DNA of 64,000 nt, from positions 1,148,049 to 1,212,048 of the forward strand of contig NZ_BLJA01000001.1 in NCBI RefSeq assembly GCF_019972295.1. The letters run 5' to 3'. The position numbers were made by a program, and so were the translations under genes. Under the pieces are notes generated by a model. It did not search any database. It saw only the letters and a list, made by a program, of their open reading frames with translations, and was not told the origin of the DNA. This document shows positions 25,460-34,501 of the stretch, one piece after another. How positions within the stretch are numbered: the stretch's first letter is position 1; every line of letters begins with the position of its first letter. This DNA comes from Geobacter sp. AOG2 (GTDB taxonomy: Bacteria > Desulfobacterota > Desulfuromonadia > Geobacterales > Pseudopelobacteraceae).

Positions 25460-26427
25460 TACTGTTCTACCAGCTTCCACGTCAGGTCAGGATTGTAGCC
25501 CTCCATCTTGCGCGCGATTTCTCCGGTCTTCGGCCCCAGATCCTTTTCATACACCCTTCCTCTCTGGTTCACAATGAACGTCATCACCCCCGAAACCCCC
25601 CACTTGGCTGGATAGGCGATCAGGGCATAGCCGGCCACCATATTGCCGTTGATGACGTAGCTGAACCTGCCGCCCGGTGCGTTCGGCCCCTGACGGGTGA
25701 GAATCCGGACATAGTAGCCGTGGTATGGCCGGGGGCCGTGTTGCCCTGCCGCGCGCTTCTGCATGTACCCTTCTTCTTTTGCCTTGGCGACCAAGGGACC
25801 GAGTGGGCTCTCCTTTTCGCCGGATACGGTCGGCCAATAGAGCCCATCCCTTTTACCCGGCCGGCTGATCATGTGCCGCGCATATTTGGGCAATTGCTCG
25901 CCATCCGGTTCCGGCATGGCGTAATATTCCCGCTGGGCATCCACATAAGCCCGGCAGACATTGATGGCAACCAGCTCGTTGTGACCGATGCGTCGGTTGA
26001 GGATCTCCTCCCGCCCCTCTTCCGTGTTGAACAGCCAAGCGTCGCCTCGTTTGACGATCGGTACGGGGAACGGCCATTTCTTCGCTCCAATGACCAGGAT
26101 TGCCTTTGTATCTCCCTCTTTGACCAGTTCGGTCCCTTCCCGCACATGTCGGCTGAAATGGTCGAATTCCGCGGCCTGTTCCACAGGATCGCCCGGTTCC
26201 AATTCAGCGGCAATCGGGCCGAAGATTCTCTTCAACTCTCCATGGTCCTTGTGCTGAACGGCGCTGATCAAGGCTTGGCGGGCCTCTTCGGGAGATGCAA
26301 AGAACCGTTGGACCGAGCCGGACTGGGCGGCAAAGCCGGCTGCCGGCCTGAGCGCCATCACTACGAACAAGGCGCACAAACACCACGCCCCTGCGCCGCG
26401 GAACACGATCTTCCCCAAATCCATCAT
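25459..26427 (-). CDS. DUF2950 exported protein
   Basis: 322 residues from ATG 26427, chosen for its AAGGA at 9 nt; ATG 26436 is a near alternative. Signal peptide ending around GFAAQSG, then the DUF2950 core with FASPEEARQALISAV, a GYYVRILTRQG stretch and GVMTFIVNQRGRVYEKDLG. The function of the family is unknown; it commonly sits beside DUF3300 genes, as here (50 nt apart), suggesting a shared envelope role. Confidence 0.82.
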   Translation of the reverse strand: MMDLGKIVFRGAGAWCLCALFVVMALRPAAGFAAQSGSVQRFFASPEEARQALISAVQHKDHGELKRIFGPIAAELEPGDPVEQAAEFDHFSRHVREGTELVKEGDTKAILVIGAKKWPFPVPIVKRGDAWLFNTEEGREEILNRRIGHNELVAINVCRAYVDAQREYYAMPEPDGEQLPKYARHMISRPGKRDGLYWPTVSGEKESPLGPLVAKAKEEGYMQKRAAGQHGPRPYHGYYVRILTRQGPNAPGGRFSYVINGNMVAGYALIAYPAKWGVSGVMTFIVNQRGRVYEKDLGPKTGEIARKMEGYNPDLTWKLVEQ

Positions 26428-26476
26428 ACGCTTCATTCCTTTCTTCAAGTACAACCGGCTGCGTGACCCGTTTTAC

Positions 26477-27751
26477 CTAACGCTGCTGCCGTCCTCCTTC
26501 GGCGGACGGCGCCGGACGGGGGGCAGAAGGGGGCTGGCGTTGGGCTGGCGCCGGACGTGAAACCGACCTCGGGGCAGGCGTTGGGCGTGAAACCGCCGGG
26601 CGCTGGGCTGGGGCCGGGCGGGTGAATTGTTGCATGGTTCCCCTGCTGCTCTGCCCGCGCTGACGGTAGGAAGCCGCGTCCCTGTTGCTGCCGTAGCCGC
26701 CGTAGCCGGTCTGGGACGCCGGTTGCGATCTCTGGACGTCCCTACCCCGGTAGACGTTAGTGACCGGGGAGGGTGCCGGCTGACGGTTGCCCGTGGCCGG
26801 GGTACGCTGGCCACCCACCCCGGGGGCTGGCCGCACAGGGGCTCCGCTGCCGGTCATGGTCGGAGGACGCTGCCCGCCGCCCTTGGCCGGGGCTGCCGGA
26901 CGGCCCGGAAGTTCGGGACGAAGCCGCACGTTGCGGCGGATCTCCTCGCGGTAGCGCGTGGTGTCGTGTTGCAGTGTCTTTCTGTTGGTAGTGATCGTCC
27001 GGTAACGGTTGTCGATGTAGACGCTGTTCCGGATATGGACATGAGAGCGACTCCGGCCGATCCACCCATTGCCCCGCCAACCGTGGTAATAGATCCGGTG
27101 CCCGTGCCAGTCGCAATCACGGTTCAGCCAGGTTCCGATGATGAATCCGGGACCGAAAGTAATGAACCCGTACCCCGTTTCGACGTATACCACCTGGGGA
27201 TCGTACAAGGGGACATAGATCACATCGGGCGCCACCGGGTCGATGCTGATGAACCCTCCTTCGTTCACCACCTGCTGTTCAGGGGTGGATGCAAGATTTC
27301 CCCTGGCCTCCGCTTCGGCGCGCAGGCGCTGGATCGCGTCCATCACGTCCTGCTGCTGGTTGATGTAGGCCTGTCCAAGGGATACGGTCCAATCATACTT
27401 TTGATCCATCATGGAGAGCACGTCGGGATAATGGGCCACCGCCTTAACGCTCACGTCCCACGGCTGGTCGTCGATCCGGGCCGCTTGCCCGTACTGCCTG
27501 ACATACCGGGCCGCCAGGTCTATCTGGTCGGCAAAGGTGGCCGCAGGCAGTATCTGGGCGAGCAGCGGATCAGGGTAGAGGGCGATGGGGGCGAGCAGAT
27601 CGTCCAACTCCTCAGCTGTAAAAGGGGCGTCATTCACCTGTTCCATCCCGTCGGACGGAACATACTGGTCGCCTTCGGCGCGCGCCGCACGGCCTGCTAC
27701 CAGCCCCAGGACAAGGAACACCGCAGGCAGAGTGATCAAAAATGGTTTCAT
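26477..27751 (-). CDS. DUF3300 exported protein with Pro/Arg/Gln-rich tail
   Basis: 424 residues from ATG 27751 (GGAGAG upstream; the longer reading frame upstream is unlikely to be translated). Signal peptide ending at ARAEG, then the DUF3300 domain: LLAPIALYPDPLLAQILPA and YDWTVSLGQAY (about 30-190), a His/Trp-rich middle (WHGHRIYYHGWRGNGW), and from about 270 a low-complexity tail rich in P, R, Q, A and S that is probably disordered. The function is unknown. With the downstream DUF2950 and membrane genes it forms a three-gene operon. Confidence 0.85.
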   Translation of the reverse strand: MKPFLITLPAVFLVLGLVAGRAARAEGDQYVPSDGMEQVNDAPFTAEELDDLLAPIALYPDPLLAQILPAATFADQIDLAARYVRQYGQAARIDDQPWDVSVKAVAHYPDVLSMMDQKYDWTVSLGQAYINQQQDVMDAIQRLRAEAEARGNLASTPEQQVVNEGGFISIDPVAPDVIYVPLYDPQVVYVETGYGFITFGPGFIIGTWLNRDCDWHGHRIYYHGWRGNGWIGRSRSHVHIRNSVYIDNRYRTITTNRKTLQHDTTRYREEIRRNVRLRPELPGRPAAPAKGGGQRPPTMTGSGAPVRPAPGVGGQRTPATGNRQPAPSPVTNVYRGRDVQRSQPASQTGYGGYGSNRDAASYRQRGQSSRGTMQQFTRPAPAQRPAVSRPTPAPRSVSRPAPAQRQPPSAPRPAPSAEGGRQQR

Positions 27752-28253
27752 GGCTCTCTCCATGGACTCCGGCCGTTGTACCGGGCTCTTTAATAAGTGT
27801 ACCAGAACTCTGCGGGATGGTAAGCCGTCTTTACAGGCATGGGCTCCGCAGGTCTGTCCCACATCCCGCGTCCCGACAGGTCTCAGATCGGGCTGCATCA
27901 GCACTGCCGGGTCACGCCCGGAAATACGGATGTTCGTATGATGCCCCGCGGCTGATACTCTGCCCGATGGTTTTTCACGGTGCATATATCTTTTAAACGC
28001 GGAAACCAGAGCTCTGGTTACAAAAAAAATGCTGCCAGCGATTTTGGAAGGCCCCTGGCGGGAACGGGAATGGTGTGGCGGTATAGACGAGAAAAGAAAA
28101 CTGCACAAGTGCCGAGGCATGGTGCCCGATCATGAGGACATGGCATGAGACAGGGCCAGCGCCAGGAGTTGCACGGTTTTCCGGATGAATTCGCTGAAGC
28201 TTTGTCGGAGGTGCCTCAGAGACGCACAGCCTGCCCGGCTACTATGAACGGGC
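27752..28253. other. 500-nt intergenic region with a perfect palindrome
   Basis: No gene is supported. It contains the perfect 16-bp palindrome AACCAGAGCTCTGGTT (28004-28019), possibly an operator, and should carry the promoter of the DUF3300 operon. Nothing else was recognised. Confidence 0.4.
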
Positions 28254-29075
28254 CTAGTGGCGTCGCATGATCTCGAAGATATAGAGGATGATCTCGATGG
28301 CGATCAGGATGATGATGATCCATTCCAGGCGGGCGGCGCGGCGGGCATGGGAAAGGTTGGAGAAGACGTCGGTCATGTCGAGCAGCGTCTCCGACTTGTG
28401 CTTGATCTCCTGATAGCGCTGGTTCAGTTCGAACAAGCGTGCCATGGTAAGGTAGAGACGGTCGGCCTCCGGGTCGTCCCAGGTGATGTCCGGCTTATCC
28501 AACACCATGATGTGGGCAATCGACGTAAATTTGAAGCCCAGGATGGACGATGCCAGCCGCGCCATGTCGCGGTCGGGGAGTTCCAGGGTGCCTTTCCCCA
28601 GGTTGGAGATCAGCACTTCCACCTCATCGAAGACCGTATCGACCCGCTCTTCAATCCGTTCCAGAGCAACCGACTTGGCGATCACAAAACAGATGATGTC
28701 GATAAACGCCTGATTATAGTTCTGCATGACGGCATAGTCGTTGGTGATGGCCGCTTCGCGGGTGGCATCAATCTCAAGCTGGTATTCTTCCCGGAAAGTA
28801 AGTTGGGGGGGAATTTTCACGACCTCTACATGCTGTTTGATGCCATCCAGAAAGCGGGCGATGATGGCGCCCGAACAGTTGAGAAATACTGCGCATCCGA
28901 AGTAGAAAAGATGAACCGCCTCGACGTCGTTTTCCACAGCAAGGGCGAAGGTCACCGGATTGAGCTTCATCGACTCTTCCCACCGGTATCTGCGGGACAT
29001 ACCGAGTACGGTGGCCAGGCGATTCAGGTCGAGCTCGCCTCCGAAGGCAAAGGCATTGAATGAGTAGGTATCCAT
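28254..29075 (-). CDS. DUF155 (RMD1/YagE-family) membrane-anchored protein
   Basis: 273 residues. A soluble DUF155 domain (about 1-235) with family-like HLFYFGCAVFLNCS and a late acidic helix, followed by one C-terminal membrane helix (LEWIIIILIAIEIILYIFEI region) and a short basic tail RRH. Eukaryotic relatives (RMND1, Rmd1) sit in mitochondria and support translation; the bacterial role is unknown. The domain faces the cytoplasm. It is 80 nt downstream of ppk on the same strand and may be cotranscribed. Confidence 0.82.
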   Translation of the reverse strand: MDTYSFNAFAFGGELDLNRLATVLGMSRRYRWEESMKLNPVTFALAVENDVEAVHLFYFGCAVFLNCSGAIIARFLDGIKQHVEVVKIPPQLTFREEYQLEIDATREAAITNDYAVMQNYNQAFIDIICFVIAKSVALERIEERVDTVFDEVEVLISNLGKGTLELPDRDMARLASSILGFKFTSIAHIMVLDKPDITWDDPEADRLYLTMARLFELNQRYQEIKHKSETLLDMTDVFSNLSHARRAARLEWIIIILIAIEIILYIFEIMRRH

Positions 29076-29154
29076 CTCTCCTCGATTTGGCCGTTTTTAC
29101 AATATTATCACGTTTTCCTTGTGTTTCAGCACCACAATACCGGTTATTTCCGTT

Positions 29155-31362
29155 TTAACGGGTGTGATGGCCCCTCTTTTTTTCTTTCATGACCGCCTTC
29201 GAGCGTTGCTCGGCGCTGGCGATTAACATTTGGTGGCTTCCGGTATTTTTTCTGTCTTTGGAAGGGACCCGCTGGATATACGTGCCGTCCGGTTGCATGT
29301 CCCAGGCCGAGCGCTGATCATTGTCGTGGATATCGAAAATGTGATGCAATTCCTGCTTCAACTCCGGTGCCTCGACCGGAATAAGGATCTCCACCCTGGC
29401 CTCAAGGTTGCGTTTCATGAGATCGGCCGAGCCTATAAAATACTCATCCTGCCCGTTGTTCCTGAAATAATAGATACGGGAGTGTTCCATGAAGCGGCCC
29501 ACGATGCTGGTAACGCGGATATGCTCGGAGAGACCCGGTATACCGGGACGCAATCGGCAGGTGTCGCGCACGATGAGATCGATCCTTACACCGGCCATGG
29601 ATGCCTTGTAGAGCCCTTCGACGATATCGGAGTCCTCCAGCGCGTTCATCTTGAAGCGGATATGCCCGCCGCCGTTCTCCGTATGGAACGCTATTTCCCT
29701 TTCGATATTTTTCAGGATGACCTTCTTGAGGGAAAGGGGGGCAGGGATCAGTTTCGTGTAGTTGCGTTTGACGGAAAACCCTGTGGTTAGATAGTTGAAT
29801 AGCTCGGTCACGTCCTGACCGATGGCGTTATCACAGGTGAGTATGCCAATGTCGCTGAACTCCCGGGCCTTGTCGGTATGGTAATTCCCCGTCCCCATGT
29901 GGACGTAGCGTCTTAGTCCGCTGTAGTCCTGACGCACAATCAAGATTACCTTGCAATAGGTTTTAAGCCCCACTACGCCGAAGGTGACATGGATGCCTGC
30001 CTCTTCCATCCGCTCGGCGAGGCGAATATTGGCCTCCTCGTCGAAACGCGCCTTCAGTTCGATCACTACGGCAACCTGCTTGCCGTTATGGGCCGCCTGT
30101 ACCAGCGAGTCGATGATGCGGCTGTTGCTGGCGGTGCGATAGAGGGTCATCTTGATGCCGCGTACCTTGGGGTCTGCGGCTGCCTCGCGCAGAAAACGCT
30201 CCACCGAGGTGGCGAATGACTCATAGGGATGCTGTAACAAGATAGAGCCGGCGTCACGGATGATATGAAAGATATTGCGCGGCGTTTGTAGCAGGTGGTG
30301 ATCGATCGGGTGATGCGGCGGGTCGTGCAGGCGTGGGTTATCCAGACGCGCGATTTCCAATAGATCACGCATTGCCGGCATCAACGGCAGTTCAAAAATA
30401 TCGCTCTCTTCATTCAGTTGCAACGCACTCGCCAGCTTGCCGCGATGCGCCGGGCCCATGCCGGTGCCAACCTCAAGCCGGACAATAGGTGCGAACTTGC
30501 GTTCCTTGAGTTCCGACTCGATCATCGCCATCAGGTCGTCGGCTTCTTCCTCGTTTTGTTCAGTGTTTGCATTGCGGGTAACCCGGAACAGTTCGCAGGC
30601 TTGCATCCGCATCCCCGGGAAGAGCATGTCCATGTTGTGCATCATGACGTCTTCCAGGCTGACGAAGGTTTCTTTGGTTCCGATCCTGATGAAACGTGGC
30701 GTATCCTGACCAACAGGGACCTTCACGCGTGACAGGATGGTTTTCTTTGTCTTTGGATAGCACGATGTAACCAACAGGTTAAGCGAGAGGTTGGAGATGA
30801 AGGGAAAAGGGTGAGCCGGATCGATGGCTTGTGGCGTCAGCAGGGGGAAGATGTTCGTGTGATAGTATTCCCGGATCTGTTTTTTCTCATTTGTCGAAAG
30901 CTCCCCGTAGCTTTTGATGACAATTCCCTTGAGTCGTAGGAGTTGGAGAATCCTACCGAGGATCTCGTCACGGCATACCTCCAACTTCCTCACGAAAGCG
31001 TAACACTCCTGTACCTGCTGATGGGGTTTACGGCCGTCCGGGGTGAGTTCGCACATGCCGGCGCCGATTTGCTGCTTGAGGCCGCCGATACGTTTCATGA
31101 AAAACTCGTCGATATTACCGCTTACGATGGCAATGAACTTCAGACGTTCGAGCAGAGGCACTCGCTCGTCTTCCGCCTCGCACAACACACGGCGCTTGAA
31201 GGATAGCCAGGTCAACTCACGGTTGAGATACCATTGTGGGGCGGAAAGATCGAAGAGAGAAGAGGGCGGGGCGGATGACGATACGCACTCATCGATTCTT
31301 TCTTGCTGATTCGGAGCGAGGCCTCGGGGAATCCCCTTTGTGGTAATTCGGTGTGGTGTCAT
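29155..31362 (-). CDS. ppk1: Polyphosphate kinase 1
   Basis: 735 residues from ATG 31362 (a TTG at 31410 is an alternative; neither has a good ribosome site). It has the PPK1 layout: N domain starting LNRELTWLSFKRRVL, head domain, and two phospholipase-D-like domains with the phospho-histidine region YVHMGTGNYHTDKARE. It polymerises the gamma-phosphate of ATP into polyphosphate and works in reverse. About 45 residues precede the usual start of the domain. Direct repeats resembling a Pho box lie about 270 nt upstream. Confidence 0.94.
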   Translation of the reverse strand: MTPHRITTKGIPRGLAPNQQERIDECVSSSAPPSSLFDLSAPQWYLNRELTWLSFKRRVLCEAEDERVPLLERLKFIAIVSGNIDEFFMKRIGGLKQQIGAGMCELTPDGRKPHQQVQECYAFVRKLEVCRDEILGRILQLLRLKGIVIKSYGELSTNEKKQIREYYHTNIFPLLTPQAIDPAHPFPFISNLSLNLLVTSCYPKTKKTILSRVKVPVGQDTPRFIRIGTKETFVSLEDVMMHNMDMLFPGMRMQACELFRVTRNANTEQNEEEADDLMAMIESELKERKFAPIVRLEVGTGMGPAHRGKLASALQLNEESDIFELPLMPAMRDLLEIARLDNPRLHDPPHHPIDHHLLQTPRNIFHIIRDAGSILLQHPYESFATSVERFLREAAADPKVRGIKMTLYRTASNSRIIDSLVQAAHNGKQVAVVIELKARFDEEANIRLAERMEEAGIHVTFGVVGLKTYCKVILIVRQDYSGLRRYVHMGTGNYHTDKAREFSDIGILTCDNAIGQDVTELFNYLTTGFSVKRNYTKLIPAPLSLKKVILKNIEREIAFHTENGGGHIRFKMNALEDSDIVEGLYKASMAGVRIDLIVRDTCRLRPGIPGLSEHIRVTSIVGRFMEHSRIYYFRNNGQDEYFIGSADLMKRNLEARVEILIPVEAPELKQELHHIFDIHDNDQRSAWDMQPDGTYIQRVPSKDRKNTGSHQMLIASAEQRSKAVMKEKKRGHHTR

Positions 31363-31410
31363 GTGGTCTGGCTGGCGTGTATTCAGATATGAAAATGATT
31401 TTCGTAGCAA

Positions 31411-32026
31411 TCTTGCTGTTCTTTTGGATGATGGACCCTGGTCTGCATCCTCGTCTCGTATGTTTCCAGTCTGTTTTCTTCCCTTCTCGCTTCAATGCCC
31501 CCGTTGTACAAGCCGTCACGAATATCAACCGTGACAGCATTCCCTCACGAGGTACAGAAACATGCTTTCCGGCGAATTGTGACCATTAGTACAATAAATA
31601 GAAATAATTACAATATCCGCAGACCAAAAGTAACAATATTGTAACAATAAAATCTGTATGAATTTACTGGATCTAGCGGGCGTCCAGCTATTTGCTCCGA
31701 TGCTTCTCGCTGCCGTCGGTATCTTACCGGCAAGCACGAGCGGAAGTAGCTGACGCCGAACCGGAACGCTTTGGTCGTGACCTGCCCCATGAAGTTCACA
31801 CAAAAGTTACATGGTGTACATACTGCAGCTACAAAATTATCATATAAACATGCGAGATGAATTGTGAAGCGCATGTGAATCTTCCGGCAGTTACCTGCAG
31901 TCTTTCCCGTAAAGACCTTCCGTACCATCTGTCCTCCGATCAAGCCGTTACACAGCGTCACAACGAACCAGGCTACCGTAAATCCGCTCTTGAGAGGTTA
32001 CGAGTCGCAGCCGGAATGGGAATCGT
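31411..32026. other. Divergent intergenic region between ppk1 and the lipid cluster
   Basis: About 610 nt. It holds the Pho-box-like repeats listed separately. A reading frame at 31389-31589 (plus) begins with a hydrophobic stretch but has no ribosome site, so it was not accepted. No promoter for the plus-strand cluster is obvious. Confidence 0.35.
31595..31649 (-). promoter_or_regulatory. TATTGT direct repeats, Pho-box-like
   Basis: On the minus strand TATTGTTAC occurs twice with an exact 11-bp period (31641-31649 and 31630-31638); weaker copies TATTGTAAT and TATTGTACT follow toward ppk1. Seven-bp direct repeats separated by four AT-rich bases, 11 bp apart, is the layout of PhoB sites, though the word differs from the E. 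coli CTGTCAT. Regulation by PhoB is inferred. Confidence 0.35.
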
Positions 32027-34501
32027 ATGCACACCATAAATAAGAAACGCTTTGCGTCCATAGTAAAACAATACCCCTCGGAAGCCGTGATGCGTCCGGT
32101 AAGTGAGCGTGAAGCCTTATCGAGAATCGGCGTTTCCTTTGAATCCGCGGAAAAGATGGCGGTAACGTTGCCCTTCTCCTTTAGCGACGTTACCGCAGGG
32201 TCGGAAAACGAGTTGCAGGCCGTAGTTGTGGGGGACAAGGACGAGGTAGACCTTCCGCTTGTCATCGAACAATCCAACTACTTTGCCAATATCATGAAAC
32301 AGGCCGCTGCCGGGGAAACACCACGAAAGGTCATTGCCGATCTGGAACGTTTCATTGCAGACAATCCCTCACGAGTTTGGGAAAACAGCTGGGTCCGTTT
32401 CCCGCGCAAACATCTTTCGTCCTACGCAACTGCTGTTTTCGAGATGGATCTTCTGGCGGACAAGAAGAATTCCGCCGCAGGGAGGCGAGCCGATTGGGAG
32501 CGTTTTATCCTGCATGATGCATCGGGGGAAGAGATGCTCCGTCTGCCGATCAGTTACCTGATCAAGCTTGCGCTGGCAGACCTGCTCGGTTCCCAGCGGA
32601 TTCTTCCCCCTGGTATCCGACAAACCGGCATCCGTCTCATGGGCCATTACTTAAACGACAACACCTCGCCGGAGACCTTCTCATTCAATGTTGTTTCCCT
32701 GACACCGGCGGGTGGCATGGGAAAGGCCATTGCCCGTGAAAGCGCTATCCGCTATCTCATGACTCAGCTGCTGGTAATGTATGCAAATGAAGCCTTTGGC
32801 CTGAAAAAACAAGGTCAGAGAGCGATGATCTATTTTGCGCCCCATCCTCCGGTACGGCAAAAGGAGATGAACGACCACGTCTCGGATACCTTTTACCGGG
32901 AACTGTTCATGAGTCCCTGTCTGTCCGGTTGGGACAAGGGTGAGGCGAAGTACCGTTACATGCAGTTATGCCATCAGGTGCTCTCCCGCAGTCAGCTCAA
33001 TGCCGTTGCCAAGCTGCGCGAATCGCGGATCATTCTTAACAATCTGGTGGTGCTCCCCAACCTTTCAAATGTGAGCCTTGCCAACAACGGCACCCACATC
33101 AGCATCGGCAGCAAGCGTTTGTCCCAGGCCCTTGCCGATGGCAGGTCGGGTTTCGGGGCGGTTGACGAGAAACATCTGGGCGACCTTGCCATCAAGATAA
33201 CGGAGCATTTCCTGCCGCTATTCGTCGGAACCTACACCGCTGCTCCCTACCGTCTCGCCTACACCGATTTCCATCCCGAGAAGGCACTGGGTTTTCTGCC
33301 GCACGAACTCGACTACACTCATCTCAGGATGATGTGGCGTCGCTGGAAGAAAAAGGCCAGCCTTTCCGTTTGCGGCCAGCCGGTTACCCCCTTTGGGCCG
33401 GTGGCCCTCGACAAGCTGTTTAGCAAGGTTTTCGGGCTCAAGGGCGATTTTGTACCCGATTACCGCTTGGTGGACTATCTTGTTTGCCTGCTCTCCACCG
33501 ATCGCAGCCCGGCCTTGAATGGGCTTACGGGCAATACCGACCGTCTGCGGAAGGATCTGGCCGATATGGGGGTTTTCGACGAGCAAATGTCGGTTTACCT
33601 GCTCTACAAAACGCGGGAGTACGCCAAGATGGGCTTTTCTGGATTCGAAGGCAGGCATTACAGCCTCTTCGGAAATTTCGAAGAGGACATGGGGCGGGCT
33701 GCGGACTTGCAAACGCTCATAACGGTTCTCGCCTACAAATATATCGCCACGGGGACCAGTCATGCCCATATTCCCGACACCTCCTCCGTGGAAAGTGAGC
33801 GACGGCAGATCTTCTTCGGCTCTGCGATCGGCATTCCCACTTTTTTCGTCAGCAAAAGCTCTACCAATGTTTTTCTGAGCAAAATTCTCAAGAAAACCAA
33901 CGCAGTACGCTCCAGTAGCCGCTATCCCGGCTACCTGCGCGTCCAGAACCATGAGTACTGCAAGGCACTCGTCAGGGTAATCAGGGAAGATGCGGCAGAC
34001 CTGATCGAACTCCTAGATCTGAATGTCACGCTGAAAGATCTTGAAGAGCGCCTTGCCGAGCCGGAACAGCGCACCGCCGCAGGCCGGCTGACGGCCGGTA
34101 TTCTTAACGAGGTGAACGCACGCTCTCCCATGAGCCTCAAGTCCCGCGATTTCAATGTCGGGGCTGAACGCTATTACCGGGAAACCCTGAGGCGAAGACA
34201 CATTGAGGAGGCTTTTCGCTTCCTTGAGGTCGAGTGCCGGCGTTTCGGTCAGGAGTCGGCAATGTTGGACGATGGGGTGCGTAAAGCCCTGCGGTTCACG
34301 CTCCAGGGGCAGGACGCTGCTCGTTTTCTGGAAACGGTCAAAGAATCGGTCCTGTTGGAGCAGGCCGACATCACAAGCTTGCAGCGACTGATGAACCTCA
34401 TCCTGTTGACAGTCTCATGTGAAGAAAAGCAGATAACACAAGAATCCAACGACATCGGGGGTTGCCAGGAACATGCTACACCAGTACATCGAACGGCATA
34501 G
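32027..34501 (+). CDS. Unrecognised 824-residue protein heading a lipid-related cluster
   Basis: A large soluble protein, no signal peptide or membrane helix. I do not recognise a family. Conserved-looking blocks, judged only by composition, include AMIYFAPHPPVRQKEMNDH (about 265-285), NLVVLPNLSNVSLANNG (about 343-360), LAYTDFHPEKALGFLPHELD (about 410-430) and YSLFGNFEEDMG (about 545-556), rich in His, Asp, Glu and Asn as in an enzyme. The C-terminal 150 residues are helical and charged. Its 3' end overlaps the phosphatidylserine-decarboxylase-like gene by 29 nt, and three more lipid-linked genes follow, so it probably acts in the same process. Start ATG 32027 has only GGGAATC upstream. Confidence 0.8.
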   Translation: MHTINKKRFASIVKQYPSEAVMRPVSEREALSRIGVSFESAEKMAVTLPFSFSDVTAGSENELQAVVVGDKDEVDLPLVIEQSNYFANIMKQAAAGETPRKVIADLERFIADNPSRVWENSWVRFPRKHLSSYATAVFEMDLLADKKNSAAGRRADWERFILHDASGEEMLRLPISYLIKLALADLLGSQRILPPGIRQTGIRLMGHYLNDNTSPETFSFNVVSLTPAGGMGKAIARESAIRYLMTQLLVMYANEAFGLKKQGQRAMIYFAPHPPVRQKEMNDHVSDTFYRELFMSPCLSGWDKGEAKYRYMQLCHQVLSRSQLNAVAKLRESRIILNNLVVLPNLSNVSLANNGTHISIGSKRLSQALADGRSGFGAVDEKHLGDLAIKITEHFLPLFVGTYTAAPYRLAYTDFHPEKALGFLPHELDYTHLRMMWRRWKKKASLSVCGQPVTPFGPVALDKLFSKVFGLKGDFVPDYRLVDYLVCLLSTDRSPALNGLTGNTDRLRKDLADMGVFDEQMSVYLLYKTREYAKMGFSGFEGRHYSLFGNFEEDMGRAADLQTLITVLAYKYIATGTSHAHIPDTSSVESERRQIFFGSAIGIPTFFVSKSSTNVFLSKILKKTNAVRSSSRYPGYLRVQNHEYCKALVRVIREDAADLIELLDLNVTLKDLEERLAEPEQRTAAGRLTAGILNEVNARSPMSLKSRDFNVGAERYYRETLRRRHIEEAFRFLEVECRRFGQESAMLDDGVRKALRFTLQGQDAARFLETVKESVLLEQADITSLQRLMNLILLTVSCEEKQITQESNDIGGCQEHATPVHRTA

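Noticed and set aside
25085-25480. Longer version of the two-helix membrane protein starting at 25480
   Set aside because: ATG 25459 overlaps the DUF2950 stop as TAATG and is the better coupled start.
31353-31589. Small plus-strand frame with a hydrophobic start between ppk1 and the lipid cluster
   Set aside because: No ribosome site, and the hydrophilic remainder has no protein-like pattern.
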